A stretch of 64,000 nucleotides of DNA, taken from positions 124,001-188,000 of the forward strand of contig NZ_QQXK01000001.1 of assembly GCF_003575975.1 (NCBI RefSeq), read 5' to 3'. Within the stretch, counting starts at the first letter, position 1; the number at the start of each line of letters is the position of its first letter. Below the pieces are notes generated by a model, which ran no database searches, was not told where the DNA came from, and was given only the letters and a program-made list of their open reading frames with translations. This document shows, in pieces, positions 11,744-20,860 of this stretch. The stretch comes from Galactobacter valiniphilus. Lineage in GTDB: Bacteria; Actinomycetota; Actinomycetes; Actinomycetales; Micrococcaceae. A program made the translations under genes and the position numbers.

Positions 11744-12442
11744 ATGGTTGCTAATGCGAGTGATGAACTGATCGGCACCTGGGTCCGCGGCTGGGCCGAG
11801 GCGCGCGGCTACGAGACCCGCCACGAGGGGCCCATCCACGCCTACCGCCGGACGGGCCAGGACGCGGAGCACTGGGAGTATGTGATCCACAACCCCAACG
11901 CCGAGCAACTCGCCGCCCTCGCGACCGCCCTGAAAGAACATCCGGGCCGCCGCGTGACCGCCTTCACCAAGGACATCGACGCCCTGGTGTCGCAGGCCTC
12001 GGCCGCCGGCCTGGAGCTGGTCTCGCAACGCGAGGCGCTCATGGTCACCGACATGACGGTGCAAGACGTGGAACCGCCGCGCCTCGAAGAGGGCCTGCAC
12101 TGGGAAGAGAAGCGCGACGGCAGCCACGCGTGGGTTTCCCTGCACCGCAGCTCGGACGGCGCCGTGATGGCCTCCGGCCACGTTGCGGCGATCGACGACT
12201 ACGCCGTGTTTGACCGCATCGTCACGGCGCCCGAGTTCCGCCGCCGCGGCTACGGCTCGCTCGTGACGCGCTACCTGGCGTCCATCGCGACCGAGTCCGA
12301 CGCCGACGAGGGCCTCCTCGTGGCTAGCACCGACGGCTACGAGCTGTACAAGTACCTCGGCTGGACGCTGCTGGGCACCATGGCCGTGCTCGAGGCCCCC
12401 AACACCCAGGACGGCCACGAGCGCGTGGGCCACACGGCCTGA
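11744..12442 (+). CDS. GNAT family N-acetyltransferase
   Basis: 232 residues. The C-terminal half contains the acetyl-CoA-binding GNAT core: VFDRIVTAPEFRRRGYGSLVTRYL (motif A with R-R-x-x-G-x-G) near residue 155-180, followed by LLVASTDGYELYKYLGWTLLG, the usual Y-x-x-x-GW ending. The N-terminal ~100 residues are unlike the core and may be a degenerate second domain or a substrate module. The acceptor substrate is unknown. ATG chosen at 11744 because the upstream in-frame extension lies inside the divergent methyltransferase. Ends just before a strong hairpin. Confidence 0.88.
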   Translation: MVANASDELIGTWVRGWAEARGYETRHEGPIHAYRRTGQDAEHWEYVIHNPNAEQLAALATALKEHPGRRVTAFTKDIDALVSQASAAGLELVSQREALMVTDMTVQDVEPPRLEEGLHWEEKRDGSHAWVSLHRSSDGAVMASGHVAAIDDYAVFDRIVTAPEFRRRGYGSLVTRYLASIATESDADEGLLVASTDGYELYKYLGWTLLGTMAVLEAPNTQDGHERVGHTA

Positions 12443-12483
12443 GATTCTTCCCGCACGACGGCGCGTTGTCGCCTCGTGCGCAA

Positions 12484-12515
12484 GGGACGCCGGGATTCCC
12501 CGGCGCCCCTTTCTT
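12484..12515 (+). terminator. Rho-independent terminator after the GNAT gene
   Basis: GGGACGCCGGG, loop ATT, CCCCGGCGCCCC, then TTTCTT. A second hairpin built on CGCACGACGGCG...CGCCTCGTGCG (12450-12480) lies just before it. Confidence 0.7.
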
Positions 12516-12566
12516 GTCCCCGGAGTGCGCGGGCGACGCGGGGCGCGGCTGCTGCGCGTCGCGTGG

Positions 12567-12572
12567 AAGGAT
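12567..12572 (+). promoter_or_regulatory. -10-like hexamer AAGGAT before the helicase ATG
   Basis: AAGGAT, 8 nt, then ATG at 12581. It fits a leaderless start less well than TANNNT sites, and could alternatively act as a weak Shine-Dalgarno sequence. Confidence 0.3.
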
Positions 12573-12580
12573 GAGGCCCC

Positions 12581-14926
12581 ATGAAGGACTTCCGGACCCT
12601 GATCCCGCTCCTGGGCCGCGGCGAGGACCCGGAGCAGCTGCAGCACGTGCACACCCTGCCCGCGGCCGAGGCGCGTTACGCCGGCTGGCCCGCCTGGCTC
12701 GATCCGGCGGTGCGATCGGCCTTCGCGGGGCGCGGCATCGGCCAGCCCTTCGTGCATCAGGTGCAGGCCGCCGAGTCCATCCACGCCGGCGCCCACACGA
12801 TCGTCGCGACGGGCACGGCGTCCGGTAAGTCGATGGCCTACTGGATGCCCTCGCTGGACGCCGTGGTGCGCGGCGGGCTGACGCCGGACGGCACGCGGAC
12901 CGCCGGCCGCGGCGAGGCAACGGTCCTGTACCTCTCCCCCACCAAGGCCCTCGCGGCCGATCAGCTCACCTCCGTGCACAACCTCAAGATCGAGGGCGCG
13001 CGCGCCGCCTCCTACGACGGAGATACGCCGCGCGAGGAGCGCCGCTGGGTGCGCGAGCACGCCAACGTGGTGTTCACGAACCCTGACATGCTGCACTTCG
13101 GGATCCTGCCGAACCACGTGCAGTGGGCCGGCTTCCTGCGCCGCCTGAGCCATGTGGTGGTGGACGAGGCCCACGGCTACCGCGGCGTGTTCGGTTCGCA
13201 TGTGGCCGTGCTGCTGCGCCGCCTGCGCCGCGTGGCCCGTTCCTACGGCGCCGAGCCGATCATGGTGGGCGCCTCCGCGACGAGCGCGGATCCGGCGGCG
13301 AGCTTCTCCCGGCTCATCGGGGCTCCCGCGGCGGCCTTCGACGACGACGCCTCGGCGCGGGGCGAGCGCACCGTGGCGCTGTGGGAACCGCCGCTGACGG
13401 ACCAGCGCGGCGAGAACGGCGCCTTCCTGCGCCGCACGGCCATCGCCGAGACCTCCGACATGCTTGCCAACCTGGTGTGCGCCCATGTGCGCACGCTCGC
13501 GTTCATCCGCTCGCGCAGGGGTGCCGAGGCGATCTCCACGACGGCCGCCCGCCTGGTCGGCGAGATCGATGCCGGCCTGCCTCACCGAATCGCGGCGTAC
13601 CGCTCGGGTTACCTGCCCGAGGAGCGCCGCGAGCTCGAGGCCGGCCTGCGCAGCGGCGAGCTGCTCGGCGTCGCCTCGACCTCGGCGCTCGAGCTGGGCA
13701 TCGACGTGGCCGGGCTCGACGCGGTGCTCGTGGCCGGCTGGCCCGGCACCCGGGCCTCCTTCTACCAACAGATCGGCCGCGCCGGCCGCGGTGGGCAGGA
13801 CGCCCTCGCCGCCTTCATCGCCGCCGACGATCCGCTCGACACCTATCTGGTGCACCACCCGGAGGCCGTGTTCGGCGCAGGGGTCGAGGCCACCGTCTTC
13901 GACCCGGACAACCCCTACGTCCTGGGCCCGCACCTGTGTGCCGCGGCGTCGGAGCTGCCGCTGCGGCCGGACGAGGTCGAGGAGGTCTTCGGACCCCGGG
14001 CTCCGGGGATCGTGGCCGACCTCGTGGAACGCGGCTATCTGCGCCGCCGCCCGGCCGGCTGGTTCTGGACGCACCCCCAGAGCGCGCACGAGATGGTCGA
14101 GCTGCGCTCGGCCGGCGGCGGGCCCGTGACGATCGTCAACGCCGAGGACGGAACGGTCCTCGGCACCATGGACTCTCCGCAGACGCACTATCAGGCGCAC
14201 ACGGGGGCCATCTACATCCACCAGGGCCGCAGCTACCTCGTCGAGGAACTGGACGAGGCCAACCACGTTGTGGTGGTCTCGCGCGCCCAGCCCGAGTACT
14301 ACACCCAGGCCCGCGACATCACCACGGTGGAGGTGATCGAGACCGAGCACAGCGAGACGTGGGGCGAGATCGGCGTCCACTTCGGCGATGTCCAGGTCAC
14401 GACACAGGTGGTCTCCTTCCAGCGCAAGGCGATCGTCAGCAACGAGCTGCTCGGCGAGGAACCGCTGGAGCTGGAGCCGCGCGTCCTCTTCACGAAGGCC
14501 GTCTGGTTCACCATCCCCGAGCCGCGCCTGCACGCGGCGGGCATCGACGCGGAGACCGCGCCAGGCGCGCTGCACGCGGCCGAGCACGCCGCGATCGGCA
14601 TGCTGCCGCTCGTGGCCTCGAGCGACCGCTGGGACATCGGCGGCGTCTCCACGGCCCTGCACGCCGATACGGGGACCCCCACGATCTTTGTGTACGACGG
14701 CCACCCGGGCGGGGCCGGCTTCGCCGAGCGCGCCCACGCCATGGCCCCGCACTGGCTGCGCGCCACCCGCGAAGCCATCCAGGCGTGCGAGTGCTCCGCC
14801 GGCTGCCCGTCCTGCGTGCAGTCCCCCAAGTGCGGCAACCGCAACAATCCCCTGGACAAGGCCGGCGCCGTGAAGCTGCTCGGGGAGATCCTGCACCTCG
14901 TTCCCGCCGAGCGCGGACGGCGTTAG
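12581..14926 (+). CDS. DEAD/DEAH-box helicase with C-terminal Cys4 cluster (MrfA/YprA-like, DUF1998)
   Basis: 781 residues. Helicase core: Q-like region, Walker A ATGTASGKSMAYW (~85), Ia LSPTKALAADQ, motif II VVDEAHGYRG (DEAH), motif III VGASATSADP, and in domain 2 ASTSALELGIDVAGLDAV with motif VI QQIGRAGRGGQDA. The last 100 residues hold CECSAGCPSCVQSPKCG, the four-cysteine metal site of the DUF1998/MZB domain. Bacillus MrfA, of the same architecture, acts in repair of mitomycin-type DNA damage; that role is inferred here. In mycobacteria the related gene also sits beside the Tad/Ssd cluster. Confidence 0.93.
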   Translation: MKDFRTLIPLLGRGEDPEQLQHVHTLPAAEARYAGWPAWLDPAVRSAFAGRGIGQPFVHQVQAAESIHAGAHTIVATGTASGKSMAYWMPSLDAVVRGGLTPDGTRTAGRGEATVLYLSPTKALAADQLTSVHNLKIEGARAASYDGDTPREERRWVREHANVVFTNPDMLHFGILPNHVQWAGFLRRLSHVVVDEAHGYRGVFGSHVAVLLRRLRRVARSYGAEPIMVGASATSADPAASFSRLIGAPAAAFDDDASARGERTVALWEPPLTDQRGENGAFLRRTAIAETSDMLANLVCAHVRTLAFIRSRRGAEAISTTAARLVGEIDAGLPHRIAAYRSGYLPEERRELEAGLRSGELLGVASTSALELGIDVAGLDAVLVAGWPGTRASFYQQIGRAGRGGQDALAAFIAADDPLDTYLVHHPEAVFGAGVEATVFDPDNPYVLGPHLCAAASELPLRPDEVEEVFGPRAPGIVADLVERGYLRRRPAGWFWTHPQSAHEMVELRSAGGGPVTIVNAEDGTVLGTMDSPQTHYQAHTGAIYIHQGRSYLVEELDEANHVVVVSRAQPEYYTQARDITTVEVIETEHSETWGEIGVHFGDVQVTTQVVSFQRKAIVSNELLGEEPLELEPRVLFTKAVWFTIPEPRLHAAGIDAETAPGALHAAEHAAIGMLPLVASSDRWDIGGVSTALHADTGTPTIFVYDGHPGGAGFAERAHAMAPHWLRATREAIQACECSAGCPSCVQSPKCGNRNNPLDKAGAVKLLGEILHLVPAERGRR

Positions 14927-15027
14927 GAGACTGCTCCGGCAGCTGCGAGTGGAGCGCCCGGTGGAGATCGACGGGTGGAGGCCGATGACGTCGACCGTCG
15001 GGTGGCAGGCGCGTGGTGCCGATGCGC

Positions 15028-15540
15028 TCACGGCGGGGCTCCCGCCGCGGCCTCGGCGCTGGCCTGCGGGAGCGGGAAGACCCCCCAGCCCGGTGCCCGA
15101 TCCGAGGCCACGCTCACCACGGCCGCGGCGCCTTCGGCGGCGCTGAGCGCCGAGGTAAAGCGGCAGGCCAGCACGCGCGCTCCATTGCGCGCCGCGACCT
15201 GTGCGGCCACCGCACAGGGATCCCCGTGGCCGCCCAGTCCCCGGGCGGCATCCGAGGCGGCAAGCGCCGCCAGCTCGGCCGCGGCGGACGCCCTGCTCTG
15301 TTCGAGACCCGCCGACGCGAAAAGCAGGGCCGCCACGATGCAGGCCGCGGCCGCCGCCAACAGCGCGAGGCCCAGGGCCGTGGCGGCTCCGGACTCGCCG
15401 CTTCCGCGGCCCGGACCGCTTGCACTGCCCTGACCGGCCGGACCGCTCGCGCCTGCCCGACGCGGCGGCCCACCCTGACGATCCGCTCGGCCTGGGCGGC
15501 CCGAATCCGGTGTCTCGGGCGTCCCCGGCGCCCTCATCAC
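15028..15540 (-). CDS. Tad secretion pseudopilin TadE-like protein (Rv3654c-like)
   Basis: 170 residues. A Gly/Pro-rich N-terminus of ~45 residues is followed by SGAATALGLALL and one hydrophobic helix (~50-75), then an alanine-rich periplasmic-side segment with two cysteines (DPCAVA... and ...VLACRF) that could form a disulfide. Organisation and position match the last gene of actinobacterial Tad clusters, a minor pseudopilin. The GTG start at 15540 overlaps the tadE stop as GTGA; the alternative ATG at 15537 differs by one codon. Confidence 0.78.
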   Translation of the reverse strand: MMRAPGTPETPDSGRPGRADRQGGPPRRAGASGPAGQGSASGPGRGSGESGAATALGLALLAAAAACIVAALLFASAGLEQSRASAAAELAALAASDAARGLGGHGDPCAVAAQVAARNGARVLACRFTSALSAAEGAAAVVSVASDRAPGWGVFPLPQASAEAAAGAPP

Positions 15541-15908
15541 TCGAGCCCCGCTTCCACGAGGGCTGCCGCCTCACCCGAGACCGTGATGGAGGGGCCCAGC
15601 AGGCCCCACAGCGGCACCTCGCTCGTCACCGTGACCTGCGCCCACTCGCCGCTGCGCTGCACGCTCACGGCGACTCCGTCTCCGGCGAAGCTGGCCGCCC
15701 GCTCCGTGGGTCCTCCGCGCGCAGCCTCCCGCGCCACGGCCCCGGCCGCTTGCTGCACGCGCACGGTGGCCGCACCGAGCACGCCGACGGCAACGATGCT
15801 CAGCAGGGCCAGCAGGACCACCGGAAGCACCACGGCAAATTCGGCCGTGACGCTGCCGCGCTCCCGCGCCGAGGTGCCTGCCGCGGGCTCCCGGTGATCC
15901 GCAGGCAT
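15537..15908 (-). CDS. tadE: TadE family pilus assembly pseudopilin
   Basis: 123 residues. ERGSVTAEFAVVLPVVLLALL places a glutamate at the fifth position of a prepilin-like hydrophobic helix (residues ~17-45), as in TadE proteins, followed by VQQAAGAVAREAARGG, typical of this family. The remainder is a short beta-rich extracytoplasmic part. Expected to be processed by a TadV-type prepilin peptidase, which is not in this window. One base separates it from the upstream flp gene, and it overlaps the next gene by 4 bp. Confidence 0.85.
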   Translation of the reverse strand: MPADHREPAAGTSARERGSVTAEFAVVLPVVLLALLSIVAVGVLGAATVRVQQAAGAVAREAARGGPTERAASFAGDGVAVSVQRSGEWAQVTVTSEVPLWGLLGPSITVSGEAAALVEAGLE

Positions 15909-15909
15909 C

Positions 15910-16119
15910 TCAGCCGCCGATCGCCTGGCGGATGAGGTTCATGAGCATGCCGCGCACCTCGCCGCTGCCCAAGATCGTCACGAGCAGCCCGGCAAAGCCG
16001 ACGGCCGCGAGCGTGACAATCGAAAACTCGGCCGTGGCGATGCCCGCCTCGCCCCGCAACCGCCGCGCCGGTTCCGGCACCACGGGTGCCTCGCACCCCG
16101 TTGCGTTCTCCTTGTTCAT
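15910..16119 (-). CDS. Flp/DUF4244-type major pilin candidate
   Basis: 69 residues. A charged leader of ~28 residues ends in GIATAEFSIVTLAAVGFAGLL, with the conserved glutamate and hydrophobic helix of class III (Flp-like) pilins, then a short tail. DUF4244 proteins occupy the pilin position in actinobacterial Tad operons. ATG at 16119 is preceded by AAGGAG at good distance; the longer frame to 16182 has no ribosome site. A gap of 154 bp to tadC upstream may hold a promoter for higher expression of the pilin. Confidence 0.82.
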   Translation of the reverse strand: MNKENATGCEAPVVPEPARRLRGEAGIATAEFSIVTLAAVGFAGLLVTILGSGEVRGMLMNLIRQAIGG

Positions 16120-16273
16120 GCCGCTCCTTCTCCTTGTGTCCCGGCGGGGCCGGGTCCCCCGGACCGCAACCGGCCCGTCCACCCAGCCTGGCCCGCCACG
16201 GCGCCCAGCGGCGGGGGAGGAGCGCCGATTGTGGATCGCCGCGCCGACCCGAGCCGATGTGAGGGAAGCACGT

Positions 16274-16885
16274 TCAAAACCAGGGCAGTAAGGCCAGCGC
16301 TACCGGCACGATGCCGAGGCACACGAAGGCCGGGAGTGCGCACAACCCCAGGGGCAGCACGAGCCGCACCGTCATGGCCGCGGCCTGCGCCTCCTGCTCG
16401 CGCGCGGCCCGCCTCCTGGCCTCGGCGGCCGCGTCACGCAGTAAGGCGGCCGCCGGCGCCCCGGTACGCGAGGAGAGGCGCAGCGGTGCCTCGAGCGCGG
16501 CGCATCCCGGGGCAGAGGCCCAGGCCTGCGCCCACCCGGAACCCCAGCGCAGGCGCGCAGCAACCGCCCCGAGGGCCGGCACCGGGCCCTCCCGGTCCCC
16601 GGCCGCCTCGAGGGTCTCCTCCACGCTCATCCCGCTGTCGACGAGCGCCGCCACCGCGTCGCAGAGCAGGGGCACCTCCGCCAGCGGGGCGCCGGCCGGA
16701 CGATCCGGCTCCGTGCCGCGCAGAGCTCGATGGTGGGGAGCGTGGTGCGAGTCGCGGCCCGGACTCAGCCCGGGTGCATGCCGGGCCGCGCGTGGGCCGC
16801 GTTGCGGGCCGCACGGTGGTGCCCCGGCGACGAGCCACCACAGGGCGGACAGCGCGACGGCGCAGAGTGCCTGGAAGATGAACAC
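16274..16885 (-). CDS. tadC: Type II secretion system F / TadC inner-membrane protein
   Basis: 203 residues. Helix 1 at the N-terminus (FQALCAVALSALWWLVAG), a cytoplasmic domain containing PLLCDAVAALVDSGMSVEETLEAAG and WAQAWASAPG with RTGAPAAALL, then REQEAQAAAMTVRLVLPLGLCALPAFVCLG leading into the last helix. This is the T2SSF domain order. Start GTG at 16885 has GAGGAG 10 nt upstream; the longer frame overlaps tadB. Pairs with TadB to form the platform on which the TadA ATPase works. Confidence 0.85.
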   Translation of the reverse strand: MFIFQALCAVALSALWWLVAGAPPCGPQRGPRAARHAPGLSPGRDSHHAPHHRALRGTEPDRPAGAPLAEVPLLCDAVAALVDSGMSVEETLEAAGDREGPVPALGAVAARLRWGSGWAQAWASAPGCAALEAPLRLSSRTGAPAAALLRDAAAEARRRAAREQEAQAAAMTVRLVLPLGLCALPAFVCLGIVPVALALLPWF

Positions 16886-16890
16886 GCGGA

Positions 16891-17866
16891 TCAGCTCCTC
16901 GGGACCGCTGGCGCGGCGGCACGCGAAGCCCGTTCGCCCGGCTCGGGCGGCGTGCTCCGTTCCTCCTCCGGCAGCGCGATCACCCGCCGGGACCACAGGA
17001 ACGCCGCGAGCCAGAAGGCGCAGCCCAGCCCGGCCGTGATGCGGCCGGGCACGCTCCCGACGAGCACCTCCACGGGCCGCGCTCCCAGCGCCTGCGCCAG
17101 CAAGAGTCCACCGACCGGCAACCACGCGAGGATCTTGCGGGTGGTCCCGGCCGCCGCGGCGCCGGCCTGGCGGGCCCGCAGGGCATCCGCCGTCGCGGCG
17201 GCGTCCTCTGCGAGGCGCTCGAGCAGCGGTGCCAGCGGCGCGCCCGTGCGAGCCGCCATGCCGCACACCCATCGCAGGCGGCTCCAGCTCGCACCGAGGC
17301 CCGGCGCCCCGGGGCCGTGGGCCGCGGGCTCACGACGCCGGATCTCGACCCCGGCCCCCAAGGCCAGCGCAACGGAGGTCGCCGCGTCGCCCCACGCAGC
17401 CTCGAGCTGCGTGGCCAGCTCTCGCTTCGCCGCGTCGCGACGGCCGCGCACGCGGGTGAGGGGGTCGCGCCGCAGCGGCTCCGCCCGTTCAGCCCCCTCC
17501 GCGCCGCCCCCCGACGTCCCCGGCGCCCCGATGCCGCGAGGCTTCCGGTCGGCCTCCGCGGTCCGGCTTCGCATCGTCCGCCCGAGCGTCCGCCGCGAGC
17601 GCGGCGAACGCCTGTGTTGGCGTGGCCCCCGAGCGCAGCAGGGCCGCCACCCGCGTCAGGTGCTCCCGGGCCGCGTCCGCTTGGGCGATGCGCAGCCGCA
17701 CTGGCTCCGGCCCCGCGGGGCCGCGCGCGCGCTCCCGGCGCTCCCGGTTCTGCCGGCGCTCGGCGCACTCCCGGAGCCTCCGGCTCGGCGCCCCTCCCCC
17801 ACCCGGCGCCGGCAACAGACACGCCACCAGGAGTCCCACGGCCAGCGCGGCCAGGACCGCGCTCAT
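16891..17866 (-). pseudogene. tadB: tadB, type II secretion system F protein split by a one-base frameshift (or two overlapping frames)
   Basis: The 5' part runs from the ATG at 17866 (ATGA overlap with tadA) and carries the N-terminal helix MSAVLAALAVGLLVACLL and REHLTRVAALLRSGATPTQAFAALA; its frame closes at 17489. The 3' part continues one base out of register to 16891 with RELATQLEAAWG, AARTGAPLAPLLERLAED and KILAWLPVGGLLLAQALG, the normal C-terminal half of TadB. Removing one G from the run of six (17507-17512) would restore a 324-residue protein. An ATG at 17574 could start the second half separately. Could be a real lesion, slippage-dependent expression or a sequencing error. Confidence 0.75.
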
Positions 17867-19035
17867 GTCCCGCCGCCGCGGTGGTGGCCGGCGAACCAAG
17901 CGAAGGCTGGCCCCGGGACGGGCCTGCCACGGGCGTCGGGTTCGACGATCGGCTCGCTGAGCAGCCGCCCGTCCACGGCGAGCAGCCGGACCATGGCGAC
18001 CGGGCGCCGTCGTCCGCTCTCATCCCGCGCGAGGTGGACCACCGCGTCCAGCGCGGCGGCGGCCTGCAGGGCCGTGGCCCGCTCGTTCCACCCGGCGAGC
18101 GCGCCGAGGGCGAGCAACCGCGCCGGCACATCGGCGGCGGAGTTCGCGTGCACCGTCCCGGCCGCCCCGTGGTGGCCGGTGTTGAGCGCCATGAGCAGTT
18201 CGCGCACCTCCTCGCCGCGGCACTCGCCCACGACCAGGCGATCCGGCCGCATGCGCAGGGCCTGCCGGATGAGCTCGGCCAAGCTCACCTCGCCGCGGCC
18301 TTCCGCGTTGCTCGCGCGGCTCTGCAACGCCACGACGTGCGGGTGTGCCGGTGCCAGCTCGCCGGCGTCCTCCGCGATCACGATGCGATCCTCCGCAGAA
18401 CAGGCCGCGAGCAGTGCCGAGAGCAGGGTGGTCTTGCCCGCCCCGGTGCCGCCGGAGATGAGCAGATTGAGCCTGGAGCGCACGGCGTGGGCCAACCAAC
18501 CGGGCCAGGGGTCGCCCGGTTCGGGGAACAACCCGTCGAGGCTGGCGGTGCTCCGCCCCAGCACGCGCACCGAAAGGACCGTGCCCGCGGCCGAGACCGG
18601 GGGGAGGACAGCATGGACGCGAAAGCCGCCCACCACCACGTCGCCGTACGGCCGCGCGTCGTCGATCCTCCGGCCACCCAGCGCCAGGAGCCGCGTGGCC
18701 AGGCGGCGGCGTTCCTCCTCGTCCTCCAGGCGCAGCGCGGAGCGGTGCAGGCCGTCGTGGTCTTCGACCCACACCTCGCCGCTGGCCAGGACCAGCACGT
18801 CGGTCACGCCCGGTCCCTCCGCCAGGCCCTGCAGCGGCCCCAGCCCCGTGAGTCGGTCGCCGACCCACGCGGACACGGAGGAGAGCTGATCGGTGCCGCG
18901 GATCGGCGCGAGCTCGGCGACGGCTTCGAGAACGCGGCCCGGATCCGCCCCGCCGCCACCGAGGCCCAGCCGCTCGCGCACCGCCTCCAGCAAGAGCGGC
19001 GTGGGCTCGCCCCGCCCGTCCAGGTAGGCGTTCAC
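17863..19035 (-). CDS. tadA: TadA/CpaF secretion ATPase
   Basis: 390 residues; powers assembly of the Tad pilus. N-terminal domain ~1-100, then PYGDVVVGGFRVHAVLPP, Walker A ISGGTGAGKTTLLSALLA (~195), Asp box VIAEDAGELAPAHPHVVAL, Walker B RPDRLVVGECRGEEVRELLMALNTGHHGAAGTVHANS with His-box. All core ATPase residues are present. GTG at 19035 overlaps the ssd stop as GTGA, and its own stop overlaps tadB as ATGA, so ssd-tadA-tadB are translationally coupled. Confidence 0.94.
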   Translation of the reverse strand: MNAYLDGRGEPTPLLLEAVRERLGLGGGGADPGRVLEAVAELAPIRGTDQLSSVSAWVGDRLTGLGPLQGLAEGPGVTDVLVLASGEVWVEDHDGLHRSALRLEDEEERRRLATRLLALGGRRIDDARPYGDVVVGGFRVHAVLPPVSAAGTVLSVRVLGRSTASLDGLFPEPGDPWPGWLAHAVRSRLNLLISGGTGAGKTTLLSALLAACSAEDRIVIAEDAGELAPAHPHVVALQSRASNAEGRGEVSLAELIRQALRMRPDRLVVGECRGEEVRELLMALNTGHHGAAGTVHANSAADVPARLLALGALAGWNERATALQAAAALDAVVHLARDESGRRRPVAMVRLLAVDGRLLSEPIVEPDARGRPVPGPAFAWFAGHHRGGGT

Positions 19036-20591
19036 GGGGCGCCCGGCCCGGCCCCGGCCAGGAGGCGAGGCAGCCATAGCCGCCGGGCGAGGCGCCGCAA
19101 CGCCCGCCCCGGTTCCGGGCCCGACGGGTCGGCGGCGCTGCCGGCCCACGCGGCGCCGAGCCACCCCGCGAGCGCCGGCCCGTCCGGGCTGCGTCCCCGG
19201 CCGCGCAAGACGCTCAGGCTGACGGTGGCGCCGGTGCAGCGGTGCGGCGGCCAGGCCCCGTCCTCGCCCGCGCACGCGAGCACGTGGGCCGCGCCCGCAG
19301 GGACGGCGGCTAGGGGCCATTCGAGCGCTCCCACGGCGACGATCACGAGCTCGAAGGTCGAGGCCAGGGCCCCGCAGACAGCAGCCACCTCCGCAGGGGG
19401 CATGCGGTCAGGATCCTCCCCCGGGGCCCAACCGAGCCTCGCGATGGCTCCGTCGGACGCCAGCAGCTCCGGCAGGCCGGCCACCGACCCGTCCGCCGCC
19501 CACCGGCGGGCGCTCTCCCAGCCGGGCACCCCCGGCTCCGCCTCCCAGCGTTGAACGGACCCCGGGTCCGCGTCCACGAGCACCACGGGGAGCCCCTCCG
19601 CCTCGGCGGCGTAGGCGAGCGCAAGCGCGGCGCGTTGGCTCCCTCCGGCACCGCCGAGCCCGCCCACCGCCACCACGACGCCGCGGCGAGTCCGGGCGCT
19701 CAGCCTGGCTCCCAGCCAGGCCGCGCCGGAGGGCAGGGTCACGTGGGGGTGATCCGGGTGCCGCGCCGCCACGGCCCACGCGGCGGGGCCGTCGGCGCCC
19801 AAGAGGACGGCGCCCGCCGGCGGATCGGGTTCCTCGGCGGCCCACACCAGCCCTCCCACGGGCGACGCCGCTTCGCGCCGCTGCAGATACCCGGACGGGC
19901 GGTCTGCCGGAGATCGGCCGGAGCGCTCGTTTGGGCGCTCGGCGGGGTGGCCGGGACGAGCCGCAAAGGTGCCGCCGTCGGGGAAGCAACGCGCCCGCAG
20001 GCCAGCAGCGAGCAGCGCCGCGAGCACGTGCCCCAAGAGTGGTTCCCGCACACCCACGACGTCGACGCACGGCGCGGTGCTTGGCCCCGACTCCCGCGCG
20101 TCGCTCGCGCCGGCCGCGGGCACACGGGAGGGGAGGTCCGGGGCACCCGGGGCCCGCAACGGCACCGGGGCCGGAGGCACCGCCGGGGCCGCCGGGGCCG
20201 CGGCATGATCTCCCCCACCGTTGCCCTTGCGGCCAACGCCGCGCCCCGGCCCGGCGACGAGCCATCCGCTCCGACCCGGCCTCGGGGCGGCGCCCGCCGT
20301 GTCCCGTGCGTGCGCACGAGGCGAGGACGCCTCGTGGGCGAGCAGCCCGACCGCGCGACCGCCGCCGGGCGGGCCGAAGATCACCGCCTCGACCTCGCTC
20401 CAGTCGTCCGGCTCGGGAGGGCGGTGCCCTCGGGGCCTGGCGCGCCGACGCACCCAGTCGCGTTCGCGTTCTCGCTCCCGCTCGAGCTCGCGATCGAGCT
20501 CGGCGGCGCTCTCCGACCGCCGCCGGGGCGTTCCCCGTACCCGCTCGCCGCGTTTCCGCCCGGCCGGCGCTTCCTGATCCAAGGTCCACAT
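19032..20591 (-). CDS. ssd: Ssd/CpaE-like septum-site/pilus localisation protein
   Basis: 519 residues, longer than the usual ~350-400. Residues ~1-175 are low complexity (Arg/Glu/Pro/Gly rich, including an RERERERD run). From ~180: VDVVGVREPLLGHVLAALLAAGL (receiver-like), then the ParA-like part RRGVVVAVGGLGGAGGSQRAALALAYAAE and VVLVDADPGSVQRW. The P-loop lacks the signature lysine, as remembered for mycobacterial Ssd, so ATP use is doubtful. Such proteins position Tad machinery and affect division. The start is uncertain: ATG at 20591 is the first reasonable one, but a start inside the low-complexity region is possible. Confidence 0.8.
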   Translation of the reverse strand: MWTLDQEAPAGRKRGERVRGTPRRRSESAAELDRELERERERERDWVRRRARPRGHRPPEPDDWSEVEAVIFGPPGGGRAVGLLAHEASSPRAHARDTAGAAPRPGRSGWLVAGPGRGVGRKGNGGGDHAAAPAAPAVPPAPVPLRAPGAPDLPSRVPAAGASDARESGPSTAPCVDVVGVREPLLGHVLAALLAAGLRARCFPDGGTFAARPGHPAERPNERSGRSPADRPSGYLQRREAASPVGGLVWAAEEPDPPAGAVLLGADGPAAWAVAARHPDHPHVTLPSGAAWLGARLSARTRRGVVVAVGGLGGAGGSQRAALALAYAAEAEGLPVVLVDADPGSVQRWEAEPGVPGWESARRWAADGSVAGLPELLASDGAIARLGWAPGEDPDRMPPAEVAAVCGALASTFELVIVAVGALEWPLAAVPAGAAHVLACAGEDGAWPPHRCTGATVSLSVLRGRGRSPDGPALAGWLGAAWAGSAADPSGPEPGRALRRLARRLWLPRLLAGAGPGAP

Positions 20592-20848
20592 CGCTCCAGC
20601 GTGCGCGCGTTCCGCGCTGCGCGCTGGCCGCGGGACGGGGTCCGTGGACGGGCTCGGGATGTGAGGGGAAGCCACCCTCACCGGGGCCGGCCTCGGCCGC
20701 ACCGCGGCAACGGCGGCTGCGCCCGTCCGGCCCGGCCCCGGCTCCCGGTCCCGCCCCGGCGCCCGGTCCCGCCCCCTCACAGGCCCTCCGGTGGCCATCC
20801 TGTGTCCACAGCACGCGGCCCGCGCCAGCACCCGTCGCCCCCGTCGGC

Positions 20849-20854
20849 AAGAAT
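20849..20854 (+). promoter_or_regulatory. -10-like AAGAAT, leaderless start of the polymerase gene
   Basis: AAGAAT is followed by 6 nt and then ATG at 20861, with no Shine-Dalgarno sequence. Confidence 0.35.
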
Positions 20855-20860
20855 GGGCCC

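Noticed and set aside
11657-15574. 1305-codon minus-strand frame across GNAT and helicase genes
   Set aside because: Shadow frame; the plus-strand genes have clear motifs, and this frame crosses a terminator.
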